Positions 23,007-34,452 of a stretch of DNA of 64,000 bases are shown piece after piece. A program made the translations under genes and the position numbers. Source of the DNA: Alternaria dauci. Its lineage: Eukaryota; Ascomycota; Dothideomycetes; Pleosporales; Pleosporaceae. The stretch spans positions 248,001 to 312,000 of the forward strand of contig NC_091279.1 in NCBI RefSeq assembly GCF_042100115.1, written 5' to 3'. Position 1 is the first letter of the stretch, and each line of letters opens with the position of its first letter. The notes beneath the pieces were generated by a model. The model saw nothing but the letters and a program-made list of their open reading frames with translations, was not told the DNA's origin and searched no databases.

Positions 23007-24551
23007 TCAAACCTTGACGCCCCCTCCTTCAGCAGCATCCCCTTTACTGTTCCTACTCTCTCCTTGCTGTCCATCCGCCGCCCCTTCCCCAGCCTCCTCC
23101 TCTTCCTCCCCCTTGTCCTGCCTCAACGTACTCGTCGGCACCTCGCTCTCCATGCCCGCCTTGCGAAACACAGCCTGCATCCAACACCTATACATTTTCA
23201 ACCTCCTCTGCCTATTCACCAACATGCGTCTATCCACGCCAATATGCGCAACCTCGAACCCCGGTCTGGGAGTCTCGAGATCATTGACATCCTCATGGCT
23301 CTGCTCTCCCGTCCTTGAATCCGGATCCCGAAGCGACAAACTCTCAATCCTATCCGCAATCACGCCGTCAGCCTCAGCCGGGGAAATGCTCGTATCCGCG
23401 ACGTTCCCAATCGACACATCGCGTTTCCGCGCCGCGGGCCCCCGCCAAATGTCCTCGAGCTCAGACTGCTCAAAAAAATAGACGCGCGTGCCGTCGCCAC
23501 GGACATAAAAGTTTTCTTCCATGTATCGCCCCTTTTTGAAGCGCACCTGGGCGAGGTCGCCGCGGCCGTAGTCGCGGAAAAGGACTTGCCCGCCCGGCTT
23601 GAGGACGCGCCAGATGTTGCGGACGGCCTGGTCCCATTGCTTCGGATTCAGCGCACTGAAGATGAAAATCATGAGGACGACGTCGACGCTGCCTTCTGTC
23701 AGTCCCGGAGGGAGGCCGCCGTTTTCAGAGTCGGGCGAGGCGGCCACGTCCCAGACATCGGCTTGTATGCGTTCCGGGTCGTATAGTTCGTGGTTCCGTA
23801 TGAGCTCGACTGCCTTTTTTGAAAAATCACACGCGTGTATCTTCAACCTCTTGTTTTGGCTCCGCTGCAGAATGGGAAACGCACTGTTGCCCGCTCCAGC
23901 GCCGACTTCCAGCAAGGTAGCCTCGGGCCCGTCTTCGGCACCTAGTTCCTCCAGTATCGGAAATTCCTGGGCTAGCCACTTGCGGTTCTTGAAGAAATTC
24001 GTCTTGTTGTTCTTGTAGAACTGGTTCCACCACTTCTCGGGCTGCTCGTTGTACCGCTTGCGATCAAACTCTGACACGGGCTCTTGCCGCTGTTTGGAAT
24101 ATTGTTCTTCGGAAAAGGCGAGGTAGTTGGAGTCGACGGTGACGTGGTCCCAGGCATTGAATTCGAAAATGTTGTCGCCTTCCTCGAGGTAGCGCGATCC
24201 AAACGCGAAAGGATCACTGCGCTTCTGGTTGTTGCTAGGGTCGTGGGAGCGAGAGGGTGGTGCGCGGACAGGCTGCAGAGAAGCGGGTACTCCATAAGCG
24301 TCGTTCTCGATGCGTTCTTGCGTGGGTGCAGAGGCGGCATCGAGGGCTTCTGGTGGTGGCGTGGAAGTCGAAGTATGCGGTATAGGATCGACTGTGACTG
24401 CGAAGCGCATGTGTTCCATTGCTTTGGACAGTTGCTGCTTCGGTTGTGGCTTTTTGGACATGGTGTTGTCCGTCTGGAACCTAGAGTCGCTGCTATCCTG
24501 GGCACCTGCGCCGCTCATAGCGTCTGCGTTTGCGTTCTCCATGGCATCCAT
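23007..24551 (-). CDS. TRM140: tRNA (cytosine-32, N3) methyltransferase, Trm140/METTL2 family
   Basis: A single-exon frame of 514 aa. Residues 1-125 are variable. The family core starts with NIFEFNAWDHVTVD (about 127-140), matching the 'NAWD-V-W' element of METTL2/Trm140. EKWWNQFYKNNKTNFFKNRKW follows, then the SAM-binding motif LLEVGAGAGNSAFPIL (213-228). Downstream DVVLMIFIFSALNP and LKPGGQVLFRDYGRGDLAQ are typical class I methyltransferase strands. The enzyme makes 3-methylcytidine at position 32 of Thr and Ser tRNAs. The yeast protein is fused to an actin-binding domain; this one is not. The start MDAMENANADAM has several nearby Met codons. The C-terminus has a low-complexity acidic and Gly-rich tail. 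Confidence 0.92.
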   Translation of the reverse strand: MDAMENANADAMSGAGAQDSSDSRFQTDNTMSKKPQPKQQLSKAMEHMRFAVTVDPIPHTSTSTPPPEALDAASAPTQERIENDAYGVPASLQPVRAPPSRSHDPSNNQKRSDPFAFGSRYLEEGDNIFEFNAWDHVTVDSNYLAFSEEQYSKQRQEPVSEFDRKRYNEQPEKWWNQFYKNNKTNFFKNRKWLAQEFPILEELGAEDGPEATLLEVGAGAGNSAFPILQRSQNKRLKIHACDFSKKAVELIRNHELYDPERIQADVWDVAASPDSENGGLPPGLTEGSVDVVLMIFIFSALNPKQWDQAVRNIWRVLKPGGQVLFRDYGRGDLAQVRFKKGRYMEENFYVRGDGTRVYFFEQSELEDIWRGPAARKRDVSIGNVADTSISPAEADGVIADRIESLSLRDPDSRTGEQSHEDVNDLETPRPGFEVAHIGVDRRMLVNRQRRLKMYRCWMQAVFRKAGMESEVPTSTLRQDKGEEEEEAGEGAADGQQGESRNSKGDAAEGGGVKV

Positions 24552-24851
24552 ATTCGCAGGCGTCGCCGACTTTTGTCAAACTCGCGTACGCGGGGCATGA
24601 GATGGGGGGGATAATTCATGGAGGGGAAATTTCGAGCGCTAGTGCCGCACAAAGTTTAGCGGCCGCGGTCCCTGGCAGCGTCATTGCAGAGCCGCATCTC
24701 CACTGCTAGCGGCAAATCCACACACGCTCAACTCAAGGTTGATGCGCTCATCGATTCTGCGCTCTCCAAAGACCCCAGCCACCATGTCGAGGTGACACGC
24801 ATTAACCTCAATCTCAGCACAGTGTCCATCATCCGCCACTTCAAACCCACA
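24552..24851. promoter_or_regulatory. bidirectional promoter region TRM140/COQ10
   Basis: Exactly 300 bases separate two divergent start codons. A GC-rich palindromic block (GCGGCCGCGG) sits at 24659-24668. No TATA box is obvious. Confidence 0.5.
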
Positions 24852-25586
24852 ATGGCATCCTTACGGTGTGCCCGCCCCTCGGCGCACCGCTGCACGCGTC
24901 TCCCCCAGCGCCTCCCCCAACGGCGCACCTTCCTCCCCAACCCCTTCGAAGCCCTCAACTCGGCGCTCCCTTCTTCGTCCTCGCCACCACAAATCCTCAC
25001 CGCCGTGCGAACTCTCCCTTACCCCTCAGACCCCGTCTACTCCATCATAGCCGACGTACCCAACTACAAAAACTTCCTGCCCTACTGCCAGCGCAGCGAC
25101 ATAACAAAGTGGTCGGCACCGGATAAAGTCTACGGCCGGCGTTGGCCATCAGAAGGCATCTTGACGAGCGGGTTCGGCGGCATAACCGAGAGTTTTGTGA
25201 GCAGGGTGTACTGTATACCGGGCCGCTATGTGGAGAGCGTAGGCGGGAACACGGAAACGAGCTTGAAGGCTGAGGATATCGCGCATCATTTACACGGCGA
25301 GATGCAGGGCACGGATAGGAGAAAAGGCGAGAATGGCTTGCTTACCCATTTAAGGAGTACGTGGACTGTCGAGTCGATCCAGAACGACCAGACACAGGTT
25401 AGCTTAGCCGTGGAGTTTGCTTTCGCAAATCCAATGTACGCGGCCCTGAGTGGGGGCGTGGCGCCCAAGGTGGCAGAATTCATGATCAAGGCGTTTGAGA
25501 AGAGAGTGCAAGAACTGTTGAACAACAACCCGGACATGGTAAAGGCGAGCTTAGCCGAATTGGATGGCAGTCGATTGAAGAGGTAG
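24852..25586 (+). CDS. COQ10: coenzyme Q-binding protein Coq10, mitochondrial
   Basis: A single exon of 244 aa. The open frame reaches further upstream only through a TTG, so the first ATG (cacaATGg) is used. The N-terminus MASLRCARPSAHRCTRLPQR is an Arg-rich mitochondrial presequence. From residue ~55 the START/polyketide-cyclase fold is clear: RTLPYPSDPVYSIIADV, YKNFLPYCQRS, VSLAVEFAFANPMYAALS and VAEFMIKAFEKR. Coq10 binds ubiquinone and helps its delivery and function in the respiratory chain. Its 3' end converges on IRE1, with fewer than 100 bases between the stop codons. The length is normal for the family. Confidence 0.94.
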   Translation: MASLRCARPSAHRCTRLPQRLPQRRTFLPNPFEALNSALPSSSSPPQILTAVRTLPYPSDPVYSIIADVPNYKNFLPYCQRSDITKWSAPDKVYGRRWPSEGILTSGFGGITESFVSRVYCIPGRYVESVGGNTETSLKAEDIAHHLHGEMQGTDRRKGENGLLTHLRSTWTVESIQNDQTQVSLAVEFAFANPMYAALSGGVAPKVAEFMIKAFEKRVQELLNNNPDMVKASLAELDGSRLKR

Positions 25587-25648
25587 CACACGATAGTCAC
25601 CACAGAGCTATAGCCAATACAGACGAATGAACAATAATATTTGGTTTG

Positions 25649-25654
25649 AATAAA
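25649..25654 (+). terminator. polyadenylation signal AATAAA after COQ10
   Basis: AATAAA lies 62 nt after the COQ10 stop codon, within the short convergent spacer before the IRE1 stop. Plausible cleavage signal, unproven. Confidence 0.45.
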
Positions 25655-25683
25655 GGCCCAATCGCAACAACACCCCTCGTCCG

Positions 25684-28600
25684 CTACTTCATGCTCTCAA
25701 AGTACTTCCTGAATCGCGGCTCGCGCTCCAGGTCACACCGCAACACCGCATCATAACAGCTCATGAGCAGCTGCGGGAACTTGACCGTCCAATATCTTAA
25801 ATAGCCGCTCGGCAACGGCCCCACCTTGGCCTTGATTGCATCCTCCATGTCCTCGTAGTGGTTCTTCTTGTTCCTGAGCGCCCTCAACAAATCCAACATC
25901 TTATCGCCTGTATACTTGCGCTGTTTTCCGAGCGAGTTGATGAAACTCTGATCAAGTTTGGCGAGGAAGTTGCGTCTGTGATCCAGTACGTCTTCTGAAT
26001 ATTCTTCCAGCACCGCCAGGTGTTCCGAGGGCGGGTCTCTAGGTTCACGCTCCCAGTGATCTGAGCAGTCGCAGAGGAAATCAAGACGTTTCTGGTCGTC
26101 CCAGAAAAAGGGATGGTTCATGACTTGCAGGGCGTTGGGACGGTCTTCGGGCCTGGGTCGCAGCATCCAATGGATGAGACGATGAGGCTCCACGGAATCG
26201 GCACCGAGAAGCAGGCGGTCGAGGTTCGACTTCTCCTTCTTAATGTTGTATTCACGAATCTGCATCCAGCCTTCTTCGTCGTCAAAAGGATGGCAGCCAC
26301 CGGTGAGAACATAGTAGAAGACGCAGCCCAGAGAAAATATGTCAACGGCTCGCTTGACACCTTGCGCGACCGGATCCGTGGAGCTTGATGAATCGCGAGA
26401 GAAACCCTGAGAGCTGCCGTTGGCTAGCTCCTTCGGCTGCGAGATAAGCTCTGGTGCTTTCCAGCCAACCGTGCCTGCATTACCAGTCGTTCCGACGAGG
26501 GTACTAACATTATCGGGCAGCGTCTTGCAGAGTCCGAAATCAGATATCACTAGCCGTACGTCATCCTTGGAGGTGATCGAGGGCTGTGCGATCAGTATGT
26601 TCTGGGGCTTGATGTCGCGGTGGATGATGCGGAGATGGTGAAGATGATTCAGCCCAGCAGCGAGTTGGTACAAACAAGATGCAGCTTTCCCGCTGATCTT
26701 ATTCACCAGCTGCTGGTGGTTTTCGGAAAGTTCCTCGCCTGGACGACCGTCCTTGTAAAGGTCAAACAAACTGGCTTGACAGAGTTCGACAGCGATATAT
26801 AGGAAGTTCTCGTCCCTCTCGTCGTCAAAGTATCGAATGACATTCGGGTGGGGGTCGCTGTTTTGTAGTAGCTTCACCTCTTGCTCTGCAAGTCCGAAGT
26901 ATTGTGGCAACATGCGTTTGACAGCCACCTTGACTTCCTGCAAGGAAAATTAGTATGCTATCTTTATCGAGAATGCGCGAAGAATGTCATTCCTGAACGA
27001 CCGACATGTTCGATCGTGATAGGCTGACTTGTTCAACGTACCTTCCATTTGCCCTCAAAGACAAACGTCCCCCCACTTCCGTTGCCAAGAAGACGATCTT
27101 GATCAATCGTCAACTTGCCGATCCTTTTAATCTCGGAGATGTTTTGTACATCGCCGCCGCTCACAGTAAGCTCATCGGGTTGCAGGCGAGGCCCGACCTC
27201 GAGTTGCTTGGCCGCGTTCACAATGCGATTGACCTCGTCTTCTTCCTTCTGCTGATTCTTGCTGAGTTTGCGTCCACCACGTCTACCCCGATGTGCCTTC
27301 TTCTTCTTGGGAGTCGCGGGCGCGGCGGATGGATCCTGTGAAATGTCATCGACACTACTAGCCATGGGTTGAGCATCTGTGCTGGGTGTGGGGCCAGGTG
27401 GGGTAGCTTCGTCTTCACTGGGAGAACTACGTTCGACAGTGGTAGTTCTAGAAAGAGGCGAAAGATCTTCGTCTTCCTCGTCTGGGACGTCGAAAGTCAC
27501 TTTCTTCTCCTTGACTTCCTCAGCAACAGGTACGACGATATCAGCCTCTGCTACGCTTTCCACAGTTGGCCTCTCAGGAACAATGTCCTCGCCAACACCC
27601 ACCGGTAGATTCTCCCCTTTTACGGGCTTGACTACCGGCTCGGTAGAGGCAGACAATGAAGTGGGCGACAAATTAGCCCTGGTTGGATGCAAAAGTCTGT
27701 TGAGGAAGCTCAAAGAGGATTGTCGTATTGTTGGCTTCACAGTAGCTCCCAAGACGACGGCGGCGATTATAAAGGAAACAAAGAGTGTGATGGATGCCTT
27801 TGTCGTCTGCGCCTGAGTTGGCGCTTCAATCGTTGGCTGTTCGTGTTGCTCAAGAGGCGATGTCTCAGGCGGGTTGGACACGACTTGGTCGTTCAAAGTC
27901 GGATAGTAAGTCGTGGCGGCGATGCCCGGTAGCTGTGCCTGCTGGCTAGGGACCCTATAGTCCAGTCTGTGGACGCCGATGAGGCTCCTCCTATCCGGCA
28001 ACACGTAGGCCGAGTCCCAATCGTAGGACACCTGGTTCTGCTTGTAGCAAGCTGCATCGGGTGCACCGTCGGTCACGGCGGGGTAGTTGACTTCTGAAAG
28101 AGCATACCAAGCCCCTGATTCAGTCATGTTGAGCAGGACGTGGTTAGCTTTGTCATCCGAAAAGATGGGGCCGGCTGGTTGTGGGAGCAACACCAGAGGC
28201 GGCTCGTTTGACTGGTCGTTCAGAGGCCGAGCGACGTCAAAGACACGTGCTACCGGGTAAGGCAGACGTTGTCTGTAGAGGGGACGCTGGTGCGATCTCG
28301 GCCGCTTGTAGTCAAAGGCGATGACTTCGCCGTTGTACATTGTGTAGATGTACTGCTTGTCCAGGGTCTGATCATACTGGGACTGCAAGTCCTTGTCTCG
28401 GCTGTTTGGGTTCCACTCTGCATACTTGAGCGTGCAAATGTGCTCGTTCGTCTTCTTGTTGTGGATGGTGATGGTGTACTGGGTCTGGCCAATGTCGATG
28501 ATGCCCCGGCAATCGCGTTCGCGAGAGCTGAAGAAGTTCTTCGAGTCGGGAGCGCAGCTATCGTCGTAGGGGAAGTTGCCGCCCGGAGTGAAGCTCTGCT

Positions 28601-29360
28601 TGACAATGCCCGAGGCAGCGTCGACGAGCAGCATAAACGTCTTCTTCTCGACGTTGTAGACGACGGGCAGTTCCGGGTCATCGCTCGAGTAGGGTGCATT
28701 CTCAGCCAATTGCTTGACCGTGACGCCCAAGTGCTGTAGTTGGGGGTGCGGGCCTGGGGTGAGGAGGTAGAGAGCTCCGTCCTCCCTGGGCTCGACAATC
28801 CACACAAAGGGCTGGTGGTGGGGGCTGGTCTTGTCCTGGGAGACGTTGTAGATGGTCTCCAACATGGGGCGGCCGCTCAGCTCCCAGATCTCCTCGCCGT
28901 TGTAGCGGTCGCGTGCGTGGATATGGCCATCGACGGTCGCCAAGAGAACAAAGTCCTCCACTTCCCAATCCTGCAGAGAGCGCGCACTGGGGATGAGGCC
29001 TCCCGAGGCAGCGTATCTGGCAGGATGGGCTCTGACAGCACTGATGGCTGGAGCAGAAGGAACTTTGGTAGCTACGGCGCGCACATTCTGGTCGTTCAAG
29101 GGCGTGTAGGCATGACGTTTGTGGGCGTCGCCTGCACTGTCTTTGAGGCTGGGCTGTCCGTGGTGGTGGTGGTGGTGGGGAGGAGGATGGGGGGGTTTGA
29201 TCATGTTTGCATGCTGCACGTGCACCTCGGCGTGGGGAGAGGAGCTGCCGACATGGTGGTTGAGTGGTTGCTGCTGCTGAGCTGCCACGAGCGTGATGAG
29301 GAGAAGGGCGAGCGTCGTGAGCGTCGTGCCAGCACCGGGCGGCCGGCGCGGACGCGGCAT
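25684..29360 (-). CDS. IRE1: unfolded-protein-response sensor kinase/endoribonuclease Ire1
   Basis: Two exons (minus strand), 29360-27042 and 26937-25684, give 1190 aa. The 104-nt intron (GTACGT...TTGCAG) lies inside the kinase domain and joins FEGKWK to EVKVAVKRM. Order: signal peptide (LTTLALLLITLVAAQ); a low-complexity stretch with Gln and His runs; a luminal beta-propeller sensor domain; a membrane helix near 520-543 (ITLFVSFIIAAVVLGATV); a disordered basic linker; a kinase domain with glycine loop LGNGSGGT, Lys in VAVKRM, HRDIKPQN (about 879) and DFG (about 906); then the KEN ribonuclease domain from ~1059 with RALRNKKNHYEDM, holding the catalytic Arg, Asn and His positions. Ire1 senses unfolded proteins in the ER and splices HAC1-type mRNA. 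All key residues are present. Confidence 0.96.
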
Positions 29361-30172
29361 GGCGGGTCGTACGTCGATGGAGTGGGAAGCCTAGCGAAGG
29401 CGGCGAGGGCGGGGGTGATGGAGCATCAGTAGGAGGTGATGAGGTTTGGGCGAGAGAAGAAGAAGCCGTGATTTTGGCCTCGATATTAACCTGCGGGGGG
29501 GGGCTGCTGCATTCTGGGCGTGCGCCGTAAACTGGGGGTCTCGCCGGGGGCCTCGTCAGCCCGCCCGCCAACTAAGCTGCTTCCCGACACGCTCGCCTGT
29601 TTCCCTTGTTTTAGCACCAGCCCTGGCCCCGTGCTGTGTTGCTGCCCACGCAGGTACCGGCAACACGGCCAAATACTAGACAAGATGCTCGTCGTTGCCC
29701 TCGTCCATCTTCTTCTTGTCGTTGCTGGCCTTTTTATCGTCTCGCTGTGACTCCGCCCACGGTACAGTCAGCAAGGGAACACCCGGAGCACCCGGAGCAC
29801 CCGAGCTGCACCACGCCCCAACAGCCCCCCATGTTTCCCTCAAAGTCCGACTGTCATCCTGCGGCAAGTGCCATCATCAGAGTATAAATCTCTGCTCGAG
29901 ACGCCAATATGGAACAGATGATGTGAGCACCAGAGCAGCCCTCGCAGCTTACTCAGCCACTACTTGTTACTTGTTGGTAGCTCAAACTCTCCGTGGCGTG
30001 CAGCTTCACTTAACCTTCGGCCGTGCCGGCCCTCACGGCCACACTTGTCACACGACGAACAGGAAAGCTTCGTCTTCAACGTCCTCGTCTGGATACATTC
30101 ATGTCTGTTCGTAGTATACACTCTATCTAGTGTCGAATCCTTGTGACGACATGATGCTTGCTCACCCCACCT
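29361..30172. other. intergenic region upstream of IRE1
   Basis: About 810 bases between the IRE1 start and the CCT2 stop, both on the minus strand. It should hold the IRE1 promoter and long 5' leader. It includes a G run (29494-29502) and a small tandem CACCCGGAG repeat at 29780-29806. No gene recognised. Confidence 0.55.
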
Positions 30173-31914
30173 CTACATGCGCTCACGTCTCCGTGGTGCG
30201 CTTCGGATGATGTTATCTACTCGTAGCAGCAACTGTACTCATGTTAGATTGATGCTCGAGCCAAACATGTGGGGTAAACTTACCTCTGCAGCCTCTGATG
30301 CTGACGACACCACCGCGCGCTTGAGCTTGTAGCTCTCGATGACGCCCAGCTCCCGCATGTCCGTAATACCACCTCCCGGGGACAGGAGATCCAGGCCTGA
30401 GCTGGTCAGGCCCGAGTAGACCGCTTTTCGGAGGCGTGTGACTAGGTCGCTTGAGTCGAAGCCAGCGTTGTCGGCCAAGATGGTGGGTAGTTGTTGGAGC
30501 GCCTTGGAGAAGGACTCGACAGCGATGGCCTTTTTGCCAGCCACGTTCTGTGCCGCCTCCGCTACGGCCTTTGCCATGTTCATCTCCGCGCAGCCACCAC
30601 CTAGCGTTGTCCTTGGCTCTTTGACCGTTTGCGAGAGAACCGCAAGTGCGTCGTGTAGCGATCGCTCAGCCTCGTCAAGAAGCTGCTCGGTTGCACCGCG
30701 GAGGACAATGGTGCATGCCCGTCCAGCATTGATACCCGAGAATCTGATCAACACATCCTCTCCGATGATGACCTCTTCGACCAGGTCGCAATGGCCCAGC
30801 TTGACGTTCTCCGGGTGGTCAAAGGTCGATGTGATCTCACCGCCAGTGACTAGGGCTAGGCGCTCAATGCCGTCAAAGTCGGCATGCTCAATGGAGCAGA
30901 TGCCAGCATCCGCAAAGAGTTGCTCTGGCCAGTTGTAGATGAGCTGTCGGTTGACGAAACAGTTGATGCCGTGTGCCTTGATGCGCTCGACCTTGGCCTT
31001 CATCTTCTCGCGCTCAGCCTTTTCCAGCTCAGCGAGCTTGCCCGTCGAGTCGACCTTGACCCGTGCACCAAAGATCTTGATCTTGTCTGTGTCCATGGCT
31101 GTGTTCGCGACCAGAATCTTGGCGTTTTCTATCCGCTTCGGCTGGTTCACACCAAACTTCTTGTCCAGGATGAAGCCCTCGTCCAGGTACGAGTCCTTTA
31201 GCTTTCCGCCGGCCTTTTTGATGATCTGGATGTGCGTAAGGTCGGTCGATCCACCAAGCTTGAGGACGGCATCGACGGCAAGCTTGGAAAACTGTTGTCG
31301 GTCTTGCGAGAGCACCTTTGAGCTCAGCGTTGTTCGGGCAATGGCCTCGAGGTCTTTCCTGAAAGCCTGCTCGTCGCTGCTGTGGTCCACGGCAATCTTC
31401 TCCAGCGCCTTGAGCGCCGCAGAGCTCGCTATCCTGTAGCCCTCGATGATGGTCTGGGGGTGGATCTTCTGGTCGACCAGCTTCTCGGCCTCGCGCAGCA
31501 GTTCGGCGGCCAGGACAGTGACTGATGTGGTTCCGTCGCCGACCTCGTCATCCTGGACTTTTGAGATGTTGACCAAGACCTTGGCAGCGGCGTTGTCGAG
31601 GGCAATCGCCTTGAGGATGGTAGCGCCGTCGTTTGTGACCATGATCTCGCCCGTGGAACTTGACATGTGTAAGTGCAAAGCATGGTATGGCGGGGCAGCG
31701 GCCACCTACGCAGACTGTAATATCTTGTCCATGCCCTTGGGGCCCAGTGTGCTCTTGACCAAGTCTCCAACAGCGATGGCTCCTACAAAGGCCGAGAGAC
31801 GCGCATTCTCGCCCTTCTCCTCGGTGACATCCTCCGCAAAGATCTGGGTGGGGTTGGACTGCGTGCGAGTTAGTGCTTGTGTTGCTTTTTGCAGCGAGGC
31901 GTGCGGCATACCAT
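30173..31914 (-). CDS. CCT2: chaperonin TRiC/CCT subunit beta (CCT2)
   Basis: Four coding exons (minus strand): 31914-31912, 31858-31710, 31658-30284 and 30232-30173, giving 528 aa (yeast Cct2 has 527). The first coding exon is the ATG alone, followed directly by a 53-nt intron (GTATGC, CACTAAC branch, ACGCAG). The product then reads [20 protein letters not shown]. Other introns are 51 nt each. Group II chaperonin signatures are intact: [38 protein letters not shown] (the ATPase Asp) and GGGCAEMN. The last 60-nt exon supplies [13 protein letters not shown], the usual Cct2 end. It forms one of eight subunits of the cytosolic ring that folds actin and tubulin. It is divergent from SAD1. Confidence 0.95.
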
Positions 31915-32214
31915 GGTGAACGCACTCGTAAACAGACAAAGAGGGGTATCTCGGAAGGCGTGGGGTTGTTGGTTTGGTGGTGCCTGAACGCGACTTTTTT
32001 CTCGACCTGCCCGCGTTGAAGCTGTGTTTGCCGTGTTTGCGCCCGGAGCTTCCCCGGCCAATGGTTCCACCGGCGCCCGTGACCTTTTGGATGCCTACCA
32101 CTTTTGCTGCTTCACGGCTCCAATCGCCTGGACATCTGTATTCGACCTGGACCTGTAGCTCCTTCCCGCTGCCACTCGACTGCCGCATCATCCCACCACT
32201 TTTCCCCGCGCAAA
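31915..32214. promoter_or_regulatory. bidirectional promoter region CCT2/SAD1
   Basis: Exactly 300 bases lie between two divergent start codons. The transcripts' 5' leaders must overlap or be short. No clear TATA box or known site. Confidence 0.5.
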
Positions 32215-33885
32215 ATGTCCAAGCGACCGGCGCTAGAACCTCTCGAGGACGTCTACGACGCGCCTTCTCCAGCACCAAAGCGCGCCAAGGTCGAAGATGA
32301 AGACATGGAAAGCCCCGACGCCGATGGCGCGACTAGCAATGGCCATCTCATGTCACCACGCGAGCAAGACCGAGACAAGATAGACATCACAGGCGCATAC
32401 GAGGAGGAGCATGCGGAGCTTGAGGAAGCCGGCGCATTAGACGACGACGATGATGATGATGACGAGCCCGCAGTCGCTGCGCCAAAACGCCAGACCGCTC
32501 CAGAAGCCGGCTACACAGATCTATACCTTGATACGATAAATCGCAAAGTCCTCGACTTCGACTTCGAGAAACTATGCTCCGTGACCCTCTCCAACATCAA
32601 CGTGTATGCCTGTCTGGTATGCGGGAAATACTACCAAGGTCGCGGCCCAAAATCGCAGGCCTATTTCCATGCGCTGGAGGAGGGTCATCATGTATACGTC
32701 AACATGGAGACGAAGAAGGTCTATGTGCTCCCAGAGGGCTACGAAGTGACATCCAAGTCGTTGGACGACATCAAGTTCGTTGTGGATCCGCGCATGAGCA
32801 AAGAAGAGGTCGCGAAGCTAGACAAAGAGCCAAAGGTGTCATGGGACCTCTCCAACCGAGAGTACATCCCAGGTTTCGTTGGCATGAACAACATCAAAGC
32901 GAACGATTACTTCAACGTTGTAATACAAGCTCTCTCTCATGTCTCTCCCTTGCGGAACTACTTCATGCTGGAAGATTTGTCGACCCGGCCGCAGCTCGCA
33001 CAGCGCTTCAGCACCCTCGTCCGCAAGATTTGGAACCCGCGGGCCTTCAAAACTCACGTCTCACCCCACGAACTCCTTCAAGAGATTGCCCTCCGGTCAT
33101 CGAAACGCTTTACTCTCTCCGACCAGTCAGATCCCGTCGACTTCCTCTCATGGTTCCTCAACAACCTCCACCTAGCCGTCGGCGGCTCGCGAACAAAACC
33201 CAACAGCAGCATAATCCAAAAAGTATTCCAAGGCACGCTAAAAATCGAGCAGCAAGAAATCACTGCCCGTGCAGATGCCGGCGATCGCCTCCGCTTCGAA
33301 GACGCCGCTGTTCAAACCGAGATATCGCGTTTCCTCGTGCTGACCCTCGACCTACCCGCCGCCCCTCTATTTCAAGACGCGCTCGAGAAGAACATCATCC
33401 CACAGGTTCCCCTCGTCAACATCCTCTCAAAATACAACGGGGTCACTCCACAAGAAAAGTCAAAGAACCGCGTTCGCTACCGCCTCCTACACCCTTTACC
33501 TCCTTACCTCCTCTTCAACATCAAGCGCTTCTCCAAGAACAAATTCGTTTCGGAACGCAACCCGACTATTGTCACCTTCCCCGTTCACTCCCTCGACATG
33601 TCGCCGTACGTCGAGCCGAGTCAAGAGCACCCTCCCGGCGAGCCCATCTGGTATGATCTCGTAGCCAACATCACGCATGAGGCGGTCAAGAAAAAGGACG
33701 ATAGTGTCGAGGGTGAGCAGGAGAGCAAGGTTTGGAGAGTGCAGGTCAAGGATCGGGCGAGAGAGGAGTGGTACGGCATTCAAGATTTGTATGTCGAGAA
33801 GGAGAGGGCTGAGACGCTGTTTACCAAGGAAGCATATCTCATGGTCTGGGAGAGGAGAAAGGGGCAGAAACCAAAGGGGCGGTAG
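32215..33885 (+). CDS. SAD1: U4/U6.U5 tri-snRNP factor Sad1/USP39 (inactive ubiquitin protease)
   Basis: A single exon of 556 aa from the ATG at 32215 (aaaATGtc). The N-terminus is acidic and disordered and includes a run of eight Asp (about 76-83). A zinc-finger UBP domain follows (Cys121, CLVCGKYY at 133-140, GHH at 157-159). The USP fold starts at [18 protein letters not shown] (219-236). The position of the catalytic cysteine in active USPs is occupied by Asp/Asn, as known for USP39/Sad1. The C-terminal element ends EAYLMVWER. The protein stabilises the tri-snRNP for pre-mRNA splicing and is not expected to cleave ubiquitin. It shares a 300-bp divergent promoter with CCT2. The length is normal. 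Confidence 0.94.
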   Translation: MSKRPALEPLEDVYDAPSPAPKRAKVEDEDMESPDADGATSNGHLMSPREQDRDKIDITGAYEEEHAELEEAGALDDDDDDDDEPAVAAPKRQTAPEAGYTDLYLDTINRKVLDFDFEKLCSVTLSNINVYACLVCGKYYQGRGPKSQAYFHALEEGHHVYVNMETKKVYVLPEGYEVTSKSLDDIKFVVDPRMSKEEVAKLDKEPKVSWDLSNREYIPGFVGMNNIKANDYFNVVIQALSHVSPLRNYFMLEDLSTRPQLAQRFSTLVRKIWNPRAFKTHVSPHELLQEIALRSSKRFTLSDQSDPVDFLSWFLNNLHLAVGGSRTKPNSSIIQKVFQGTLKIEQQEITARADAGDRLRFEDAAVQTEISRFLVLTLDLPAAPLFQDALEKNIIPQVPLVNILSKYNGVTPQEKSKNRVRYRLLHPLPPYLLFNIKRFSKNKFVSERNPTIVTFPVHSLDMSPYVEPSQEHPPGEPIWYDLVANITHEAVKKKDDSVEGEQESKVWRVQVKDRAREEWYGIQDLYVEKERAETLFTKEAYLMVWERRKGQKPKGR

Positions 33886-34452
33886 AGGGAGCAAGTAGTT
33901 GTGGTGGTCTTGTATAAGTATTTTGGGGCGCATTTTTGGAAAAAGTCCTTGTTGGGGAATCAATACGATGACTTCTTGTGCCTGGATTTAGCATCGAAGG
34001 GGAAGACATTAATGTAAAGACTATTTTACATCACTGTTGATGCATCGGCTTTTTTTGATGTTTTTTCTGATACTTTATGCAATAGCCAAGGCAACAACGA
34101 TCCCCCATCATACAGAACATGGCCATTCCGGATCTGACCTGGCTACGTCCTTTTCGAACTACCTCGAAGCTTGAGATTCAGCCAAGATTTATCAAACTGA
34201 ATCAGCACGCTATCTAAATTGACGTTTTCAAAACACGTATGGCTGTCAAACATGGTCATAGCAGAGCCCCCCTCTCATACCACACATGCAAATCCAGCGA
34301 AATAGAAGAAAGAGAGAAGGTACAACTATACCCTCAGGCCGTTCACATTCATCTCTATACACACGCACACGTCATGTTTCGCACCAACCTTCCCCACCTG
34401 TTCCCAAACAAAAAAACGAAAAGAGGTTATAAAAAAAAAAGAAACAACCTTC
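33886..34452. other. convergent intergenic region
   Basis: The 567-base 3' flank of SAD1 (plus) and the glycosyltransferase (minus). It is A/T-rich, with an A run at 34429-34440. No gene recognised. Confidence 0.6.

Noticed and set aside
28702..29571. 289-codon minus-strand open frame
   Set aside because: Same strand as IRE1 but another frame; low-complexity composition (Pro, Ser, Arg). The IRE1 frame has the signal peptide and luminal domain.
32574..33656. 360-codon plus-strand open frame
   Set aside because: It overlaps SAD1 in another frame, with Arg/Pro-rich composition typical of a frame shadow.
32215..33885. Loss of the catalytic Cys in the USP fold as a novelty
   Set aside because: This is the known state of the Sad1/USP39 family and not a defect of this copy.
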